NCBI GenBank assembly: GCA_023459275.1
Contig: JAEWVC010000107.1
Location: 34,981 to 98,980, forward strand
Reading direction: 5' to 3'
DNA length: 64,000 bases
Origin: Bacillota bacterium
Lineage (GTDB): Bacteria; Bacillota; Clostridia; Christensenellales; Aristaeellaceae
Shown here: positions 51,290 through 59,498 of the stretch, piece after piece
Numbering within the stretch: the first letter of the stretch is position 1
How the letters are laid out: each line of letters starts with the position of its first letter
The notes under the pieces: generated by a model
What the model saw: only the letters and a program-made list of their open reading frames with translations
What the model was told of the DNA's origin: nothing
Databases searched by the model: none
Translations under genes and position numbers: made by a program

Positions 51290-51318
51290 AGTATACCAGC
51301 CTGTATACGCCGCGTCAA
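51290..51318 (-). promoter_or_regulatory. Sigma-A promoter for the LRR gene
   Basis: TTGACG (51313-51318) and TATACT (51290-51295) on the minus strand, 17-nt spacer. It is divergent from the rlmI promoter about 15 nt away. Confidence 0.8.
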
Positions 51319-51333
51319 TACGCGGAAAGCCCC

Positions 51334-51362
51334 TGTACAGCATTTCCCCTTCCTGCTATAAT
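51334..51362 (+). promoter_or_regulatory. Extended -10 promoter for rlmI
   Basis: TATAAT (51357-51362) preceded by TGC, with TGTACA (51334-51339) at 17 nt. About 25 nt before the rlmI ATG. Confidence 0.78.
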
Positions 51363-51387
51363 AGGGCATTCCAATAAGGAGGGTCCT

Positions 51388-52560
51388 ATGGCAGCAGCAA
51401 TTTTGAATCCGGGCAGGGAAACGCGGGTGTATAGCGGTCACCCCTGGGTTTTTCGCAGCGACATTGCCAGGGTGGAAGGAAAGCACGCGCCCGGAGACGT
51501 GGTGAAGGTTGTTTCCCACAAGGGGAAAGTGCTGGGCATGGCTCTTTTTAACCCAAACTCTCAGATTACACTGAGGATGATGAGCCTCAAGGATGAGCCC
51601 ATCGACAGCACCTTTATCCATGAAAAAATCAAGCGGGCCATCGACTACCGTAAAAAATTCGCCGATCTCCATAGCTGCCGGCTGATCTTTGCAGAGAGCG
51701 ACGGGCTGCCCGCCCTGATCGTTGACAGCTTTGGCGGAATGCTTGTTTTGCAGTGCTTGTCTCTGGGCATGGAGCGGTTCAAGGCAGACGCGGTGGACGC
51801 GCTTGTGGAATACATGCATCCGGAAGGAATTTATGAGCGCAACGACGTGCCCGTCCGGACCTTGGAGGGCCTTACCATGCAAAAAGGGCTGCTGTACGGC
51901 AGCGTTCCCGACCGGGTCCCCATCGCGGAAAACGGCGTGAAATTCTTGGTGGATGTTAAGGAAGGACAAAAGACAGGCTTTTTCCTGGATCAAAAGGAAA
52001 ACAGAGCGGCCATCGCTCCCTTTGCAAAAGAGGCCAGGGTGCTGGACTGCTTTACCCATACGGGGAGTTTTGCACTGCACGCGGGGCATTACGGCGCAAA
52101 AGAGGTGACCGGTGTGGACATCTCGGCCCTGGCTGTAAAGGCGGCGGAGGAAAATGCCGCTTTGAACGGCATGTCGGAGCGCGTGCGGTTTGTGGAAGCC
52201 AATGCCTTCGACCTTTTGCGCGCAAAGGACCAGGAAAAGGAACAGTATGACATGGTGATCCTGGACCCGCCCGCCTTTACCAAAACGCGGTCCGCCATCG
52301 AAGGCGCCACCAGAGGATACAAGGAAATCAACCTGCGTGCCATGAAGCTGATCAGGGACGGCGGTTTTTTGGTCACCTGCTCCTGCTCCCAGCACATTCT
52401 GCCGGGACCTTTCCTGGACATTGTGAAAGACGCCGCCCAGGATGCCCGGGTGCAGCTTAGGCAGATCGAGTACCGTACCCAGGGCCGGGACCATCCCATA
52501 TTGCCCGCCTCGCCGGAAACGCAGTACCTGAAATGCGGGATCTTCCAGGTGCTCTCATAA
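51388..52560 (+). CDS. rlmI: Class I SAM-dependent rRNA methyltransferase, RlmI type
   Basis: The protein has an N-terminal PUA RNA-binding domain (ILNPGRETRVYSGHPWVF) and a Rossmann methyltransferase domain with VLDCFTHTGSFALHAG and VTGVDIS for SAM binding, MVILDPPAFTK as motif IV and VTCSCSQHI holding the catalytic Cys. E. coli RlmI makes m5C1962 in 23S rRNA; the same target is inferred. ATG at 51388 follows AAGGAGGG by 6 nt; the open frame upstream crosses the promoter. The 390 residues match the family. Monocistronic, with a terminator at its stop codon. Confidence 0.9.
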   Translation: MAAAILNPGRETRVYSGHPWVFRSDIARVEGKHAPGDVVKVVSHKGKVLGMALFNPNSQITLRMMSLKDEPIDSTFIHEKIKRAIDYRKKFADLHSCRLIFAESDGLPALIVDSFGGMLVLQCLSLGMERFKADAVDALVEYMHPEGIYERNDVPVRTLEGLTMQKGLLYGSVPDRVPIAENGVKFLVDVKEGQKTGFFLDQKENRAAIAPFAKEARVLDCFTHTGSFALHAGHYGAKEVTGVDISALAVKAAEENAALNGMSERVRFVEANAFDLLRAKDQEKEQYDMVILDPPAFTKTRSAIEGATRGYKEINLRAMKLIRDGGFLVTCSCSQHILPGPFLDIVKDAAQDARVQLRQIEYRTQGRDHPILPASPETQYLKCGIFQVLS

Positions 52561-52595
52561 AAAACCGGGCGGCTTGAATGCGCCGCCCGTTTTTT
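52559..52595. terminator. Bidirectional terminator between rlmI and deoD
   Basis: Stem CGGGCGGC/GCCGCCCG (52566-52573 with 52582-52589), 8-nt loop, AAAAAA on the left and TTTTTT on the right. It overlaps the ends of both converging genes. Confidence 0.92.
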
Positions 52596-53304
52596 ATTCC
52601 GCCACATCCAGGGCGATTTCCATCATTTGCGTCAGCGCGGTCTGCCGCTGCTGGGCGGTCATCCCCTCCCCTGTAAAGGGGTTGTCTGAAATGGTACACA
52701 GGCACAGGGCGTTCTTGCCGGCCCGGGCGGCGTTCAGGTACAGCGCCGCGGCTTCCATCTCCACTGCCAGCACGTTAAGCTTTTGAAGCTTTTCCAAAGG
52801 TTTTGATTCGTCGTAAAAAACGTCGGAGGAAAAGACGGGCCCCGCTTTCACATCCACGCCGATGCGCTTTCCTGCTTCCACCGCCTTTTGAAGCAGCGTA
52901 TAGGAGCAGCAGGGCGCCAGGTGGCCAGCAAAACCGTATTGCGCGCCGAATCCGGAGTTGGTATAGGCGCTCATGCCGGCCACGATGTCCTGTATTTTCA
53001 GGTTCTGATTGATGGCCCCTGCGGAACCGATCCGAAGGATGTTTTCCACGTCGTAAAAATGAAACAGCTCGTAAGAGTAGATGCCGATGGAAGGCATGCC
53101 CATGCCGGAGGCCATCACGGAGACCCTTTTGCCCTTGTAAAAGCCCGTATAGCCCTGCACGCCGCGCACGTTATTCACCAGCACGGCTTCCTCAAGATAC
53201 GTTTCGGCAATGAATCTGGAGCGCAGCGGATCCCCCGGCATCAGCACGGTCCTGGCAAAGTCGCCTGCTTTGGCAGTGATGTGGGGCGTTGGGATACTTT
53301 CCAT
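52594..53304 (-). CDS. deoD: Purine nucleoside phosphorylase, DeoD type
   Basis: DeoD splits purine (deoxy)nucleosides with phosphate for salvage. Family signatures are KAGDFARTVLMPGDPLRSR, MASGMGMPSIGIYSYELF, RIGSAGAINQ, AVEMEAAALY and the catalytic Asp in SDNPFTGE. The open frame begins at 53439, but ATG at 53304, 7 nt after GGAGG, starts just before the conserved IPTPHI and gives 236 residues, the hexameric DeoD length. It follows a polytopic membrane protein gene by 23 nt on the same strand. Confidence 0.95.
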   Translation of the reverse strand: MESIPTPHITAKAGDFARTVLMPGDPLRSRFIAETYLEEAVLVNNVRGVQGYTGFYKGKRVSVMASGMGMPSIGIYSYELFHFYDVENILRIGSAGAINQNLKIQDIVAGMSAYTNSGFGAQYGFAGHLAPCCSYTLLQKAVEAGKRIGVDVKAGPVFSSDVFYDESKPLEKLQKLNVLAVEMEAAALYLNAARAGKNALCLCTISDNPFTGEGMTAQQRQTALTQMMEIALDVAE

Positions 53305-53327
53305 GTACATTCCTCCGTCCAAATGTT

Positions 53328-54683
53328 CTACAGATGATAGCTCTGCCTGATAAGCACGTCGGCGATGCTGTACATTATGCCCAGGGCGGCGGCCCCGAAG
53401 CACATGGCTTCCAGCCGTTTGGGCAACCCCTTTCTCCACAGCATGAATGCCGCGGCAATCAGTGCCATGTACAAAAAGAGGTATGTCCTTGTGCCGGAGA
53501 CCAGAACCGTAGGTGAGAAGGAAAGGGACAGCCGCGCAGCAAGCCCGGCGCCAAGGGCGGCAAGCAGCAGCAGGAAGGCGCTTTTATCAGGCAAGTTCCA
53601 ATACAGCGATACGGCCAGGCATACAATCATCACCAGAAAGGCCAATGCCAGCAATACCTGAAAAAGGATTGCCCCACCCCCTGACGGCCACAGCACCGGC
53701 ACCGCATACCTCAGATCTTTTGTGATAAACACCTTCTCCACAAGGAAGTACGCGGTATACGCCATCTGGATCGAAAGCGGCACCAGACCCACCGCACGTT
53801 TTATCCAATCCTTTGTGTTTCCAAACGTCTGCAGGCAGACAAGCAGCGTCAAAAGAAACAGGACAGCGTTGGGTATGGACACAAAATGCTCAAAGGTGGA
53901 TATAAACCCCACGCGCAGCTTGTCTATCAAGGACATTTTCCCGAAATCCGGCATCCAGGTGAGCGTTTCGGAAATCAGCCGCTGCGCGTTCCCGGGAGCC
54001 GTCAGGGTGAAAAGAATACCACCCAATGAAATTACGATGCCAGTCACCGGAAAGACAGCGCTTCGCTTTTTAGAGATGGCGCAGGTCAGTCCCGCGGCGC
54101 CGGCCACCAGCACCATGACGGCGGCCAGCTCATTGCCGCAGCCATACAATAGGCCCAAAGCATACATTACGCCTCTGTACCAGGAGATAGGTTCTCCGCG
54201 AAGGCTGCGCGCCATTCCGGACAGCGCATAGGCGGCCGTGGACAGCGGCCACCAATACATCACCGTGGTAGTGATCCAGCCCGCCGAGCCCATGTGGGAA
54301 TACGGATAGCAGCACAACAAAAGCGCCAGGATCAAGTCTTCCTTCCATGACGCCATAGGCGCCAGCACCCGCTTCATGCTGATATAGAGCAAAAGCAGCA
54401 TGGCCATATCTATAACCGCCCAAAGGAGGGCAGGCAGCCTAAGCAGCATCACCAAAACAGCCTCCGTAAGCAGCCGGGAGGACCAAGTGGCATACCTCAT
54501 CTGAAGCCATGGGAGCAGGGAGGTACCATTGAGGACATTATGGAAATACAAGTCGTCCCCGTAGTTGGGACGAAGGATGAGATGGATCACCAAGGAAACC
54601 GCCAACAGCAAGGTGTATGGCAAAGCACGGGCCAGCAGGGAGGCCCGGCGCCTTCCTTCCTCCAAATTAACCGCCGCCTTCAT
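53328..54683 (-). CDS. Polytopic membrane protein, DUF6056-like
   Basis: The protein has 451 residues and about eleven hydrophobic helices. LRPNYGDDLYFHNVL between the first two helices, with an acidic pair facing outside, and WSSRLLTEAVLVMLLRLP resemble multi-pass proteins of the glycosyltransferase-C superfamily and DUF6056; TAPGNAQR in the middle is typical of the latter. A polysaccharide or lipid-linked sugar substrate is a guess. ATG at 54683 follows TGGAGGA. It has its own promoter (54766-54795) with a leader of about 75 nt and may be co-transcribed with deoD. Confidence 0.68.
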   Translation of the reverse strand: MKAAVNLEEGRRRASLLARALPYTLLLAVSLVIHLILRPNYGDDLYFHNVLNGTSLLPWLQMRYATWSSRLLTEAVLVMLLRLPALLWAVIDMAMLLLLYISMKRVLAPMASWKEDLILALLLCCYPYSHMGSAGWITTTVMYWWPLSTAAYALSGMARSLRGEPISWYRGVMYALGLLYGCGNELAAVMVLVAGAAGLTCAISKKRSAVFPVTGIVISLGGILFTLTAPGNAQRLISETLTWMPDFGKMSLIDKLRVGFISTFEHFVSIPNAVLFLLTLLVCLQTFGNTKDWIKRAVGLVPLSIQMAYTAYFLVEKVFITKDLRYAVPVLWPSGGGAILFQVLLALAFLVMIVCLAVSLYWNLPDKSAFLLLLAALGAGLAARLSLSFSPTVLVSGTRTYLFLYMALIAAAFMLWRKGLPKRLEAMCFGAAALGIMYSIADVLIRQSYHL

Positions 54684-54765
54684 ACCCCGTCCTCCACCCA
54701 TTTTGCGGGCGTTCTTTCGTATTTACTATCCATAGGCTATATGCCGATATTTTCCATGCCCATGC

Positions 54766-54795
54766 ATTATACCACGCTCATCCCGGCAGAATCAA
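54766..54795 (-). promoter_or_regulatory. Promoter for the DUF6056-like gene
   Basis: TTGATT (54790-54795) and TATAAT (54766-54771) with an 18-nt spacer; TGG before the -10 makes it an extended -10. Confidence 0.8.
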
Positions 54796-54810
54796 CTGAG
54801 AGCATTCAGC

Positions 54811-54851
54811 AAAATGCCCTCTTTGACGCTGACATCAAAGAGGGCATTTTT
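54811..54851 (-). terminator. Terminator after cysK
   Basis: Perfect 15-bp stem AAAATGCCCTCTTTG/CAAAGAGGGCATTTT with a 10-nt loop (54811-54850), ending in TTTT on the minus strand, 9 nt after the cysK stop. Confidence 0.92.
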
Positions 54852-54859
54852 GCAGACTG

Positions 54860-55792
54860 TCAGAAGGAAAACATTTGCGTAGACAGATATCTTTCCCCCG
54901 TGTCCGGCAGGATGACCACAATGGTCTTCCCTTCGTTTTCCGGACGCTTCGCCAACTGAATGGCCGCATAGAGCGCCGCCCCGGAGGAGATGCCGGCCAA
55001 AACACCTTCTGCAAAAGCAAAGGCCCGGCCCGTTGCAAACGCGTCCTCGGAGGATACCGGAAAGACCTCGTCATAGACGGCGGTGTCCAGTGTGTTGGGC
55101 ACAAAGCCCGCGCCAATGCCCTGTATCTTGTGCGGGCCGGCCTTGCCCTGGGACAGCACCGGAGAATCGGAAGGCTCCACCGCCACCACGCGCACCGCGG
55201 GATTTTTTGATTTTAGATATTTGCCGGTGCCCGTCAGCGTGCCGCCCGTACCGACACCAGCCACAAAAATGTCGACCTTCCCGTTTGTATCTTCCCAGAT
55301 CTCAGGGCCGGTGGTGGCAAAATGGACAGCGGGGTTGGCGGGATTATCGAACTGGCCGGGCATAAACGCGCCGGGGATTTCCTTGAGCAGCTCTTCCGCC
55401 TTGGCAATGGCACCCTTCATGCCTTTTGCCCCTTCCGTCAGCACAACCTCCGCCCCGTAGGCCTTGAGAAGATTCCGGCGCTCAATGCTCATGGTCTCCG
55501 GCATGGTGAGGATCACCCGGTATCCCTTGACCGCCGCCACGGACGCCAGGCCGATACCCGTATTGCCGCTGGTGGGTTCCACGATGACGGACCCCGGTTT
55601 TAGCAAGCCTTTCTGCTCCGCGTCCTCGATCATGGCTTTGGCGATACGGTCCTTCACACTGCCGGCGGGATTAAAATACTCCAGTTTGGCAAGGATGTCA
55701 GCCTTCAGGCCTTCCTTCTCCTTCAGTCGGTTCAGTGCCAGAAGCGGTGTTCCACCGATAAGATCGGTAATTTGCTGGTAAACATGTGCCAT
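54860..55792 (-). CDS. cysK: Cysteine synthase A (O-acetylserine sulfhydrylase)
   Basis: CysK makes cysteine from O-acetylserine and sulfide. The PLP lysine is K47 in NPAGSVKDRI; EPTSGNTGIGLA binds the substrate and GVGTGGTLTGTGKYL binds the cofactor phosphate. ATG at 55792 follows GAAGGA; an upstream start at 55825 adds eleven unlikely residues. The 310 residues are standard. It is monocistronic, with a perfect consensus promoter that overlaps a short inverted repeat, so repression is likely. No cysE is nearby. Confidence 0.96.
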   Translation of the reverse strand: MAHVYQQITDLIGGTPLLALNRLKEKEGLKADILAKLEYFNPAGSVKDRIAKAMIEDAEQKGLLKPGSVIVEPTSGNTGIGLASVAAVKGYRVILTMPETMSIERRNLLKAYGAEVVLTEGAKGMKGAIAKAEELLKEIPGAFMPGQFDNPANPAVHFATTGPEIWEDTNGKVDIFVAGVGTGGTLTGTGKYLKSKNPAVRVVAVEPSDSPVLSQGKAGPHKIQGIGAGFVPNTLDTAVYDEVFPVSSEDAFATGRAFAFAEGVLAGISSGAALYAAIQLAKRPENEGKTIVVILPDTGERYLSTQMFSF

Positions 55793-55822
55793 ATTTGTTC
55801 CTTCTTTCATTATCTTAGTTTT

Positions 55823-55839
55823 CATAGCGGATTACTATG
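55823..55839. promoter_or_regulatory. Inverted repeat at the cysK transcription start
   Basis: CATAG-N7-CTATG spans the expected start site of cysK (near 55834). Its position fits an operator; the regulator is unknown and it does not match a CymR box I recognise. Confidence 0.4.
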
Positions 55840-55840
55840 T

Positions 55841-55869
55841 ATTATACTTCTTTTTTCAGCATTTGTCAA
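55841..55869 (-). promoter_or_regulatory. Consensus sigma-A promoter for cysK
   Basis: TTGACA (55864-55869) and TATAAT (55841-55846) on the minus strand, both perfect, with a 17-nt spacer. Confidence 0.92.
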
Positions 55870-55892
55870 GAGATATATGATACCGGCACAAG

Positions 55893-55925
55893 AAAAATCC
55901 CCTGCCATACAGCAGGGGATTTTTC
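55893..55925 (-). terminator. Terminator after the ferredoxin gene
   Basis: Stem AAAAATCCCCTGC/GCAGGGGATTTTT with a short loop, 11 nt after the ferredoxin stop. The A and T runs would let it work both ways. Confidence 0.93.
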
Positions 55926-55936
55926 CTTAAGAATCA

Positions 55937-56107
55937 TTATTCCTGGGCGGGGGCACCCACGGGGCAGACATCGGCGCAAGCGCCGCAATCGATGCACTTT
56001 TCAGGATCGATTTCATACTTGCCGTCACCCTCGGAAATCGCCTGCACGGGGCATTCGGGTTCGCAGGCACCGCAGCTGATGCATTCGTCGGAAATTTTGT
56101 ATGCCAT
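55937..56107 (-). CDS. 2[4Fe-4S] ferredoxin, 56 residues
   Basis: This short gene encodes a clostridial-type ferredoxin, an electron carrier for low-potential metabolism and a natural partner of the Rnf complex. Starting MAYKISDECISCGACE, it has two complete motifs, CISCGACEPECP and CIDCGACADVCP, about 30 residues apart with DPEKC between, and ends GAPAQE. The length of 56 is typical. The ATG is preceded by a perfect AAGGAGGTGA. It has its own promoter and terminator, so it is a single-gene unit, suggesting high expression. A frame-shifted longer frame over the same DNA is not coding. Confidence 0.95.
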   Translation of the reverse strand: MAYKISDECISCGACEPECPVQAISEGDGKYEIDPEKCIDCGACADVCPVGAPAQE

Positions 56108-56169
56108 GGTGGATTCACCTCCTTGTATACGGTCAATGCGATGACAACATCCGGAAAAATACCTTGCTT

Positions 56170-56198
56170 ATCATAGCATGCCTCTTGGGCAAATGCAA
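56170..56198 (-). promoter_or_regulatory. Promoter for the ferredoxin gene
   Basis: TTGCAT (56193-56198) and TATGAT (56170-56175) on the minus strand with a 17-nt spacer and TGC before the -10. The leader is about 55 nt. Confidence 0.82.
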
Positions 56199-56235
56199 GC
56201 CATAATCAGGAAAGGTTGCAAGAATTCAATCCGCG

Positions 56236-57372
56236 TCACGGCTGCTCTCCGGCTTCGCCCCCGATCTCGGGGGCCTCCTCCATTAGGTCATGAAAGGACA
56301 GCATATCGTCCGGTTCCTCTCCGGTATCAACGATCAAAGCCTCATCCTCTTCCATGGTCTCGCCAAGGTCCTGAACCTCTTCGGCAATCTCATCATCCTG
56401 GCCGGCGGCAGCGCGCATGGCGCTGTCCACCGCGGCAAGCCAGGGAGACACAGCGGGCTTTTCTTCCTTCTTTGCGGCAGGCTGCGCAGCTTTCCGTTCC
56501 TGCCTTACGGGACGGGGTTCCCGCGCCTCCTCAGCAGCTGCGGGCTGCTCCGGCACACCCTGGGCGGAAGCGCGCTGCACATCCGCCATGGGATAATCCT
56601 TCAGCTCGCTGGAGTCACCCTTCTGTATGCGGACGCGCACCGTTTCCTTGATGACATTCACATCCCATACCACGCCGCGCCCATCGGGCACAATGACCTC
56701 TTTGCCCACCTTGGGCATGCGCTTGCGGGTCTGCTCATAATTGTCCTGCTCGTATTTCAGGCAGCACATCAGCCGGCCGCAGACGCCGGAAATTTTGGTG
56801 GGGTTCAGGGAAAGATTCTGCTCCTTGGCCATCTTGATGGACACGGGCTGGAAGTCTCCCAAAAAGCTGCCGCAGCAGATGGGCCGGCCGCAGGGGCCCA
56901 AGCCGCCCAGCATTTTGGCTTCGTCCCGCACGCCGATCTGGCGAAGCTCTATGCGGGTCTTGAACACGGAAGCCAAATCCTTTACCAGGGAGCGGAAATC
57001 CACGCGCCCGTTGGCCGTAAAATAGAACAGTATCTTGGAATTATCGAAGGTGTATTCCACGCTCACCAGCTTCATGTCCAGCTTATGCTCAGCAATCTTC
57101 CGCTGGCATACGGCGTAAGCCTCCCGTTCGCTGGCTTCATTATCCTGGGCGTGCCGGATATCTTCCTGTGAGGCCACACGGATCACCTGCTTCAGCGGCG
57201 CGATGATCTGGTCGTCATCAATTTCCCGCACCCCGGTGACAACTTCCCCGAATTCAACTCCCCTGGCCGTTTCCACGATCACATAATCCCCGGCGGAAGG
57301 CCACAACGCCCCGGGATGGAAAAAATACAGCTTGCCCGCATTTTTAAAGCGGACACCGATCACTGTTGCCAT
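56236..57372 (-). CDS. ricT: PSP1-domain protein RicT (YaaT)
   Basis: RicT belongs to the RicA-RicF-RicT complex, which in Bacillus carries Fe-S clusters, assists mRNA processing by RNase Y and influences sporulation and competence. The PSP1 domain spans about residues 1-200, with the cysteine signatures GGLGPCGRPICCGSFLGDF and SGVCGRLMCCLKYE. After residue 270 the protein is a long Ala/Glu/Pro-rich acidic tail of about 110 residues, longer than in Bacillus (275 in all). It overlaps holB by 13 nt, the Bacillus gene order. RicA and RicF are not in the window. Confidence 0.92.
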   Translation of the reverse strand: MATVIGVRFKNAGKLYFFHPGALWPSAGDYVIVETARGVEFGEVVTGVREIDDDQIIAPLKQVIRVASQEDIRHAQDNEASEREAYAVCQRKIAEHKLDMKLVSVEYTFDNSKILFYFTANGRVDFRSLVKDLASVFKTRIELRQIGVRDEAKMLGGLGPCGRPICCGSFLGDFQPVSIKMAKEQNLSLNPTKISGVCGRLMCCLKYEQDNYEQTRKRMPKVGKEVIVPDGRGVVWDVNVIKETVRVRIQKGDSSELKDYPMADVQRASAQGVPEQPAAAEEAREPRPVRQERKAAQPAAKKEEKPAVSPWLAAVDSAMRAAAGQDDEIAEEVQDLGETMEEDEALIVDTGEEPDDMLSFHDLMEEAPEIGGEAGEQP

Positions 57373-58376
57373 GTTTTGATTTCCTCCGTTATTGTAAGCA
57401 AAAACGTTTCCAACACTGCCTGCCAGCTCACCTGGCTGGCCCGCTGCCGTCTGGCCTCAAAGACGGCGCAAAGCATCCGCTGAAAAGAGGCCACGGGCGC
57501 ATTTTCCCCCGCCCAACGCCATCTTTCAGGGAAGCCTTCAAGCGCGTTTTCCTTTGCCAGGCCAAGCCGGCGGAGCAGCACTTCCCGAAGGAGGCCTTCA
57601 ACAGCGCTTAAATAGTCTTCCGCCTGATCCTTTTCCTCCCGCATGGCCGCGCCGATGGGAAATACGTCCTTCGCGCTTTCCATGGAAAAGACCGTATGAA
57701 GCACGTTTTCCCGCAGCGCTCCATACTTTGGGTCGCGCTTAAGTTTCAGCGCCAGGCCGAGGCTGCCGCCGCTTGCAAAACATAAGGCAGCCGCCTGATC
57801 CGCCGACGCACCGTTTTGAAGAAGAATGGGGATCATCTCCTCATCCATCCAAAGGGGGATGGGCACCTGGCGGCACCTGGAGACCACCGTGGGCAAAAGG
57901 GAGGAGGTGTCCTCCGCCGTCAACAGAAACAGTGTATCTCCGGCGGGTTCCTCCAGGGTTTTGAGCAGGCAATTCTGTGCCTGTACGGTCATTTTGGCGG
58001 CGTTTTCCATCAAAATCACCCGCCGCCCGCCTTCGAAGGCATGCTCCGCAGTCAAACGTACGGCCTCGCGTATGGCATCCACGCCGATGGTTTTTCCCCC
58101 GGAAATTCTGATCACATCGGGGTGCATACCGTCCAGGATGCGCACGCAGGGCGGACAGTGGAAACAAGGCTTTTCTTCCCCGCGGCACAGGGCCGCCATG
58201 GCGCACTGCGCGGCAAGCGTTCTCTTGCCCACGCCCTCCGGGCCGGTAAAGAGCCAGGCATGCACGGCACTTCCCGAAGCGAAAGTACGGATCAGCTTAC
58301 GGAAAAGAGCGCCCGGCCGGATCTTCTCCGCAATGCCGGACGCGCCGTCCTTACCATGGCGGGTTGTTTCTGCCAA
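57360..58376 (-). CDS. holB: DNA polymerase III delta-prime subunit HolB
   Basis: HolB is the stator of the clamp loader. It shows the AAA+ P-loop variant TGPEGVGKRTLAA, a four-cysteine zinc module (CRGEEKPCFHCPPC), NAAKMTVQAQNCLLKTLEEP and the SRC motif VVSRCRQV. The C-terminal collar domain is helical. The start is TTG at 58376, 5 nt after AAAGGGGA. At 338 residues it fits the family. It lies 25 nt after darA and overlaps ricT. tmk, which often heads this cluster, is missing. Confidence 0.92.
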   Translation of the reverse strand: MAETTRHGKDGASGIAEKIRPGALFRKLIRTFASGSAVHAWLFTGPEGVGKRTLAAQCAMAALCRGEEKPCFHCPPCVRILDGMHPDVIRISGGKTIGVDAIREAVRLTAEHAFEGGRRVILMENAAKMTVQAQNCLLKTLEEPAGDTLFLLTAEDTSSLLPTVVSRCRQVPIPLWMDEEMIPILLQNGASADQAAALCFASGGSLGLALKLKRDPKYGALRENVLHTVFSMESAKDVFPIGAAMREEKDQAEDYLSAVEGLLREVLLRRLGLAKENALEGFPERWRWAGENAPVASFQRMLCAVFEARRQRASQVSWQAVLETFLLTITEEIKTWQQ

Positions 58377-58401
58377 AGGGATCCCCTTTCCGCAGTACAG
58401 G

Positions 58402-58731
58402 CTACAGCTTGACGAACTGGTCCACCGTCAGCACAAAGATGGTGGCGCCCCCCACCATCACCTCGATGGGATAGGGAGAATATACGCCGGATACACCGGC
58501 CATAGAGGTAGGCGATGTCGCGATCTGCTTGCGGCTCTTACAGACCTTTTCGATGACACCCATAGCCGCTTCAAAACGGTCATCCTCCACGCCGACCAAC
58601 AGCGTTGTGTTTCCTGCCCGCAAAAAACCGCCGGTGGTAGCAAGTTTAGTTACGCCGAACCCGTCGTTCATCAACTGACTGATCAAACGGGAAGCGTCTT
58701 CGTCCTGCACGATTGCCACGATCAGTTTCAA
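58402..58731 (-). CDS. darA: Cyclic-di-AMP receptor DarA (YaaQ, PII-like)
   Basis: DarA/PstA is a small PII-like trimer that binds cyclic di-AMP; what it controls is not settled. The 109 residues match the family throughout: MKLIVAIVQDEDASRLI, GFGVTKLATTGGFLRAGNTT and VTVDQFVKL. The start is TTG, 7 nt after GGAGG. The darA-holB-ricT order is as in Bacillus except that tmk and yaaR are absent. Confidence 0.95.
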   Translation of the reverse strand: MKLIVAIVQDEDASRLISQLMNDGFGVTKLATTGGFLRAGNTTLLVGVEDDRFEAAMGVIEKVCKSRKQIATSPTSMAGVSGVYSPYPIEVMVGGATIFVLTVDQFVKL

Positions 58732-58870
58732 GGTACTACCTCCTTTCGGATATTCTGGCTTTTTGGATTCTTCAGCCTATATTCAGTATACAACAAAGCG
58801 TTCTAAAAATCAAACGATGCAAGAAAAGGTGTTTGAAAGGCGTGTCCTATTTTGCGGTTTGCACATTTTT

Positions 58871-58900
58871 TTGATTCACGCGGGTGCCGCCTGGTTATAT
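58871..58900 (+). promoter_or_regulatory. Possible promoter for ohr
   Basis: TTGATT (58871-58876) and TTATAT (58895-58900) with an 18-nt spacer and an upstream TGG, about 34 nt before the ohr ATG. No clear OhrR operator was noticed. Confidence 0.5.
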
Positions 58901-58933
58901 ATGTACCGAAAGTATTCCGGAGGGAGGATTATC

Positions 58934-59356
58934 ATGGATATTATGTATCAGGCATCGGCGGTATCTACAGGCGGCCGGGACGGTCAGGTGTTTGTGGAAA
59001 ATATGCCAATCCATTTTGAAATGGCTTTACCAAATGAAATGGGCGGCAAAAAGGGCGTGGGGTTCAACCCGGAACAGTTGTTCGCGGCCGGCTATGCCGC
59101 ATGCTTCGGCAGCGCGGTACAGCATTTTGTGCGGCTGAAGCGCATGAACATAGCCCCGCCGGAGATTCACGTGAAAGTAGGCATCGGCAGGAACGAAACC
59201 GGCGGCTTTGCCTTGAAGGCGGCCATCGAAGCCGTCTTTACAGGCATCAGCCAGGCGGAGGCGGATGACTTGGCGGCCAACGCCCATACCATCTGCCCCT
59301 ATTCCAATGCGGTGCGGGGCAATGTGGAGGTTCAGGTTTCAGCCAAGGTTGTGTAA
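58934..59356 (+). CDS. ohr: Organic hydroperoxide resistance protein (OsmC/Ohr family)
   Basis: Ohr reduces organic hydroperoxides with two reactive cysteines, here C57 in AAGYAACFGSAVQHF and C121 in CPYSNAVRGN, with the conserved Arg in GGRDG. ATG at 58934, after AGGGAGG, begins the family domain and gives 140 residues; the longer frame from 58763 would run through the promoter. It is a single gene on the plus strand between two minus-strand clusters. Confidence 0.93.
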   Translation: MDIMYQASAVSTGGRDGQVFVENMPIHFEMALPNEMGGKKGVGFNPEQLFAAGYAACFGSAVQHFVRLKRMNIAPPEIHVKVGIGRNETGGFALKAAIEAVFTGISQAEADDLAANAHTICPYSNAVRGNVEVQVSAKVV

Positions 59357-59371
59357 AATGAAGGTGCAAGC

Positions 59372-59419
59372 AAAAGGGGTTGTTATGCTGGGAATATGAC
59401 CGGCACAACAACCCCTTTT
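59372..59419. terminator. Terminator between ohr and spoVM
   Basis: A 13-bp perfect stem AAAAGGGGTTGTT/AACAACCCCTTTT with a loop of 22 nt, flanked by A and T runs. Usable in both directions. Confidence 0.8.
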
Positions 59420-59498
59420 GTTCGCTTTCCCACGCATTTTGCACTTGCCTTAAGGCATCCGCATCAGCCGGGCAAAACGCCTGCGTATGATGCGCCCA

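Noticed and set aside
55927..56136. 69-codon frame overlapping the ferredoxin gene
   Set aside because: It is a shifted frame; the 56-codon frame has both cluster motifs and a perfect ribosome site.
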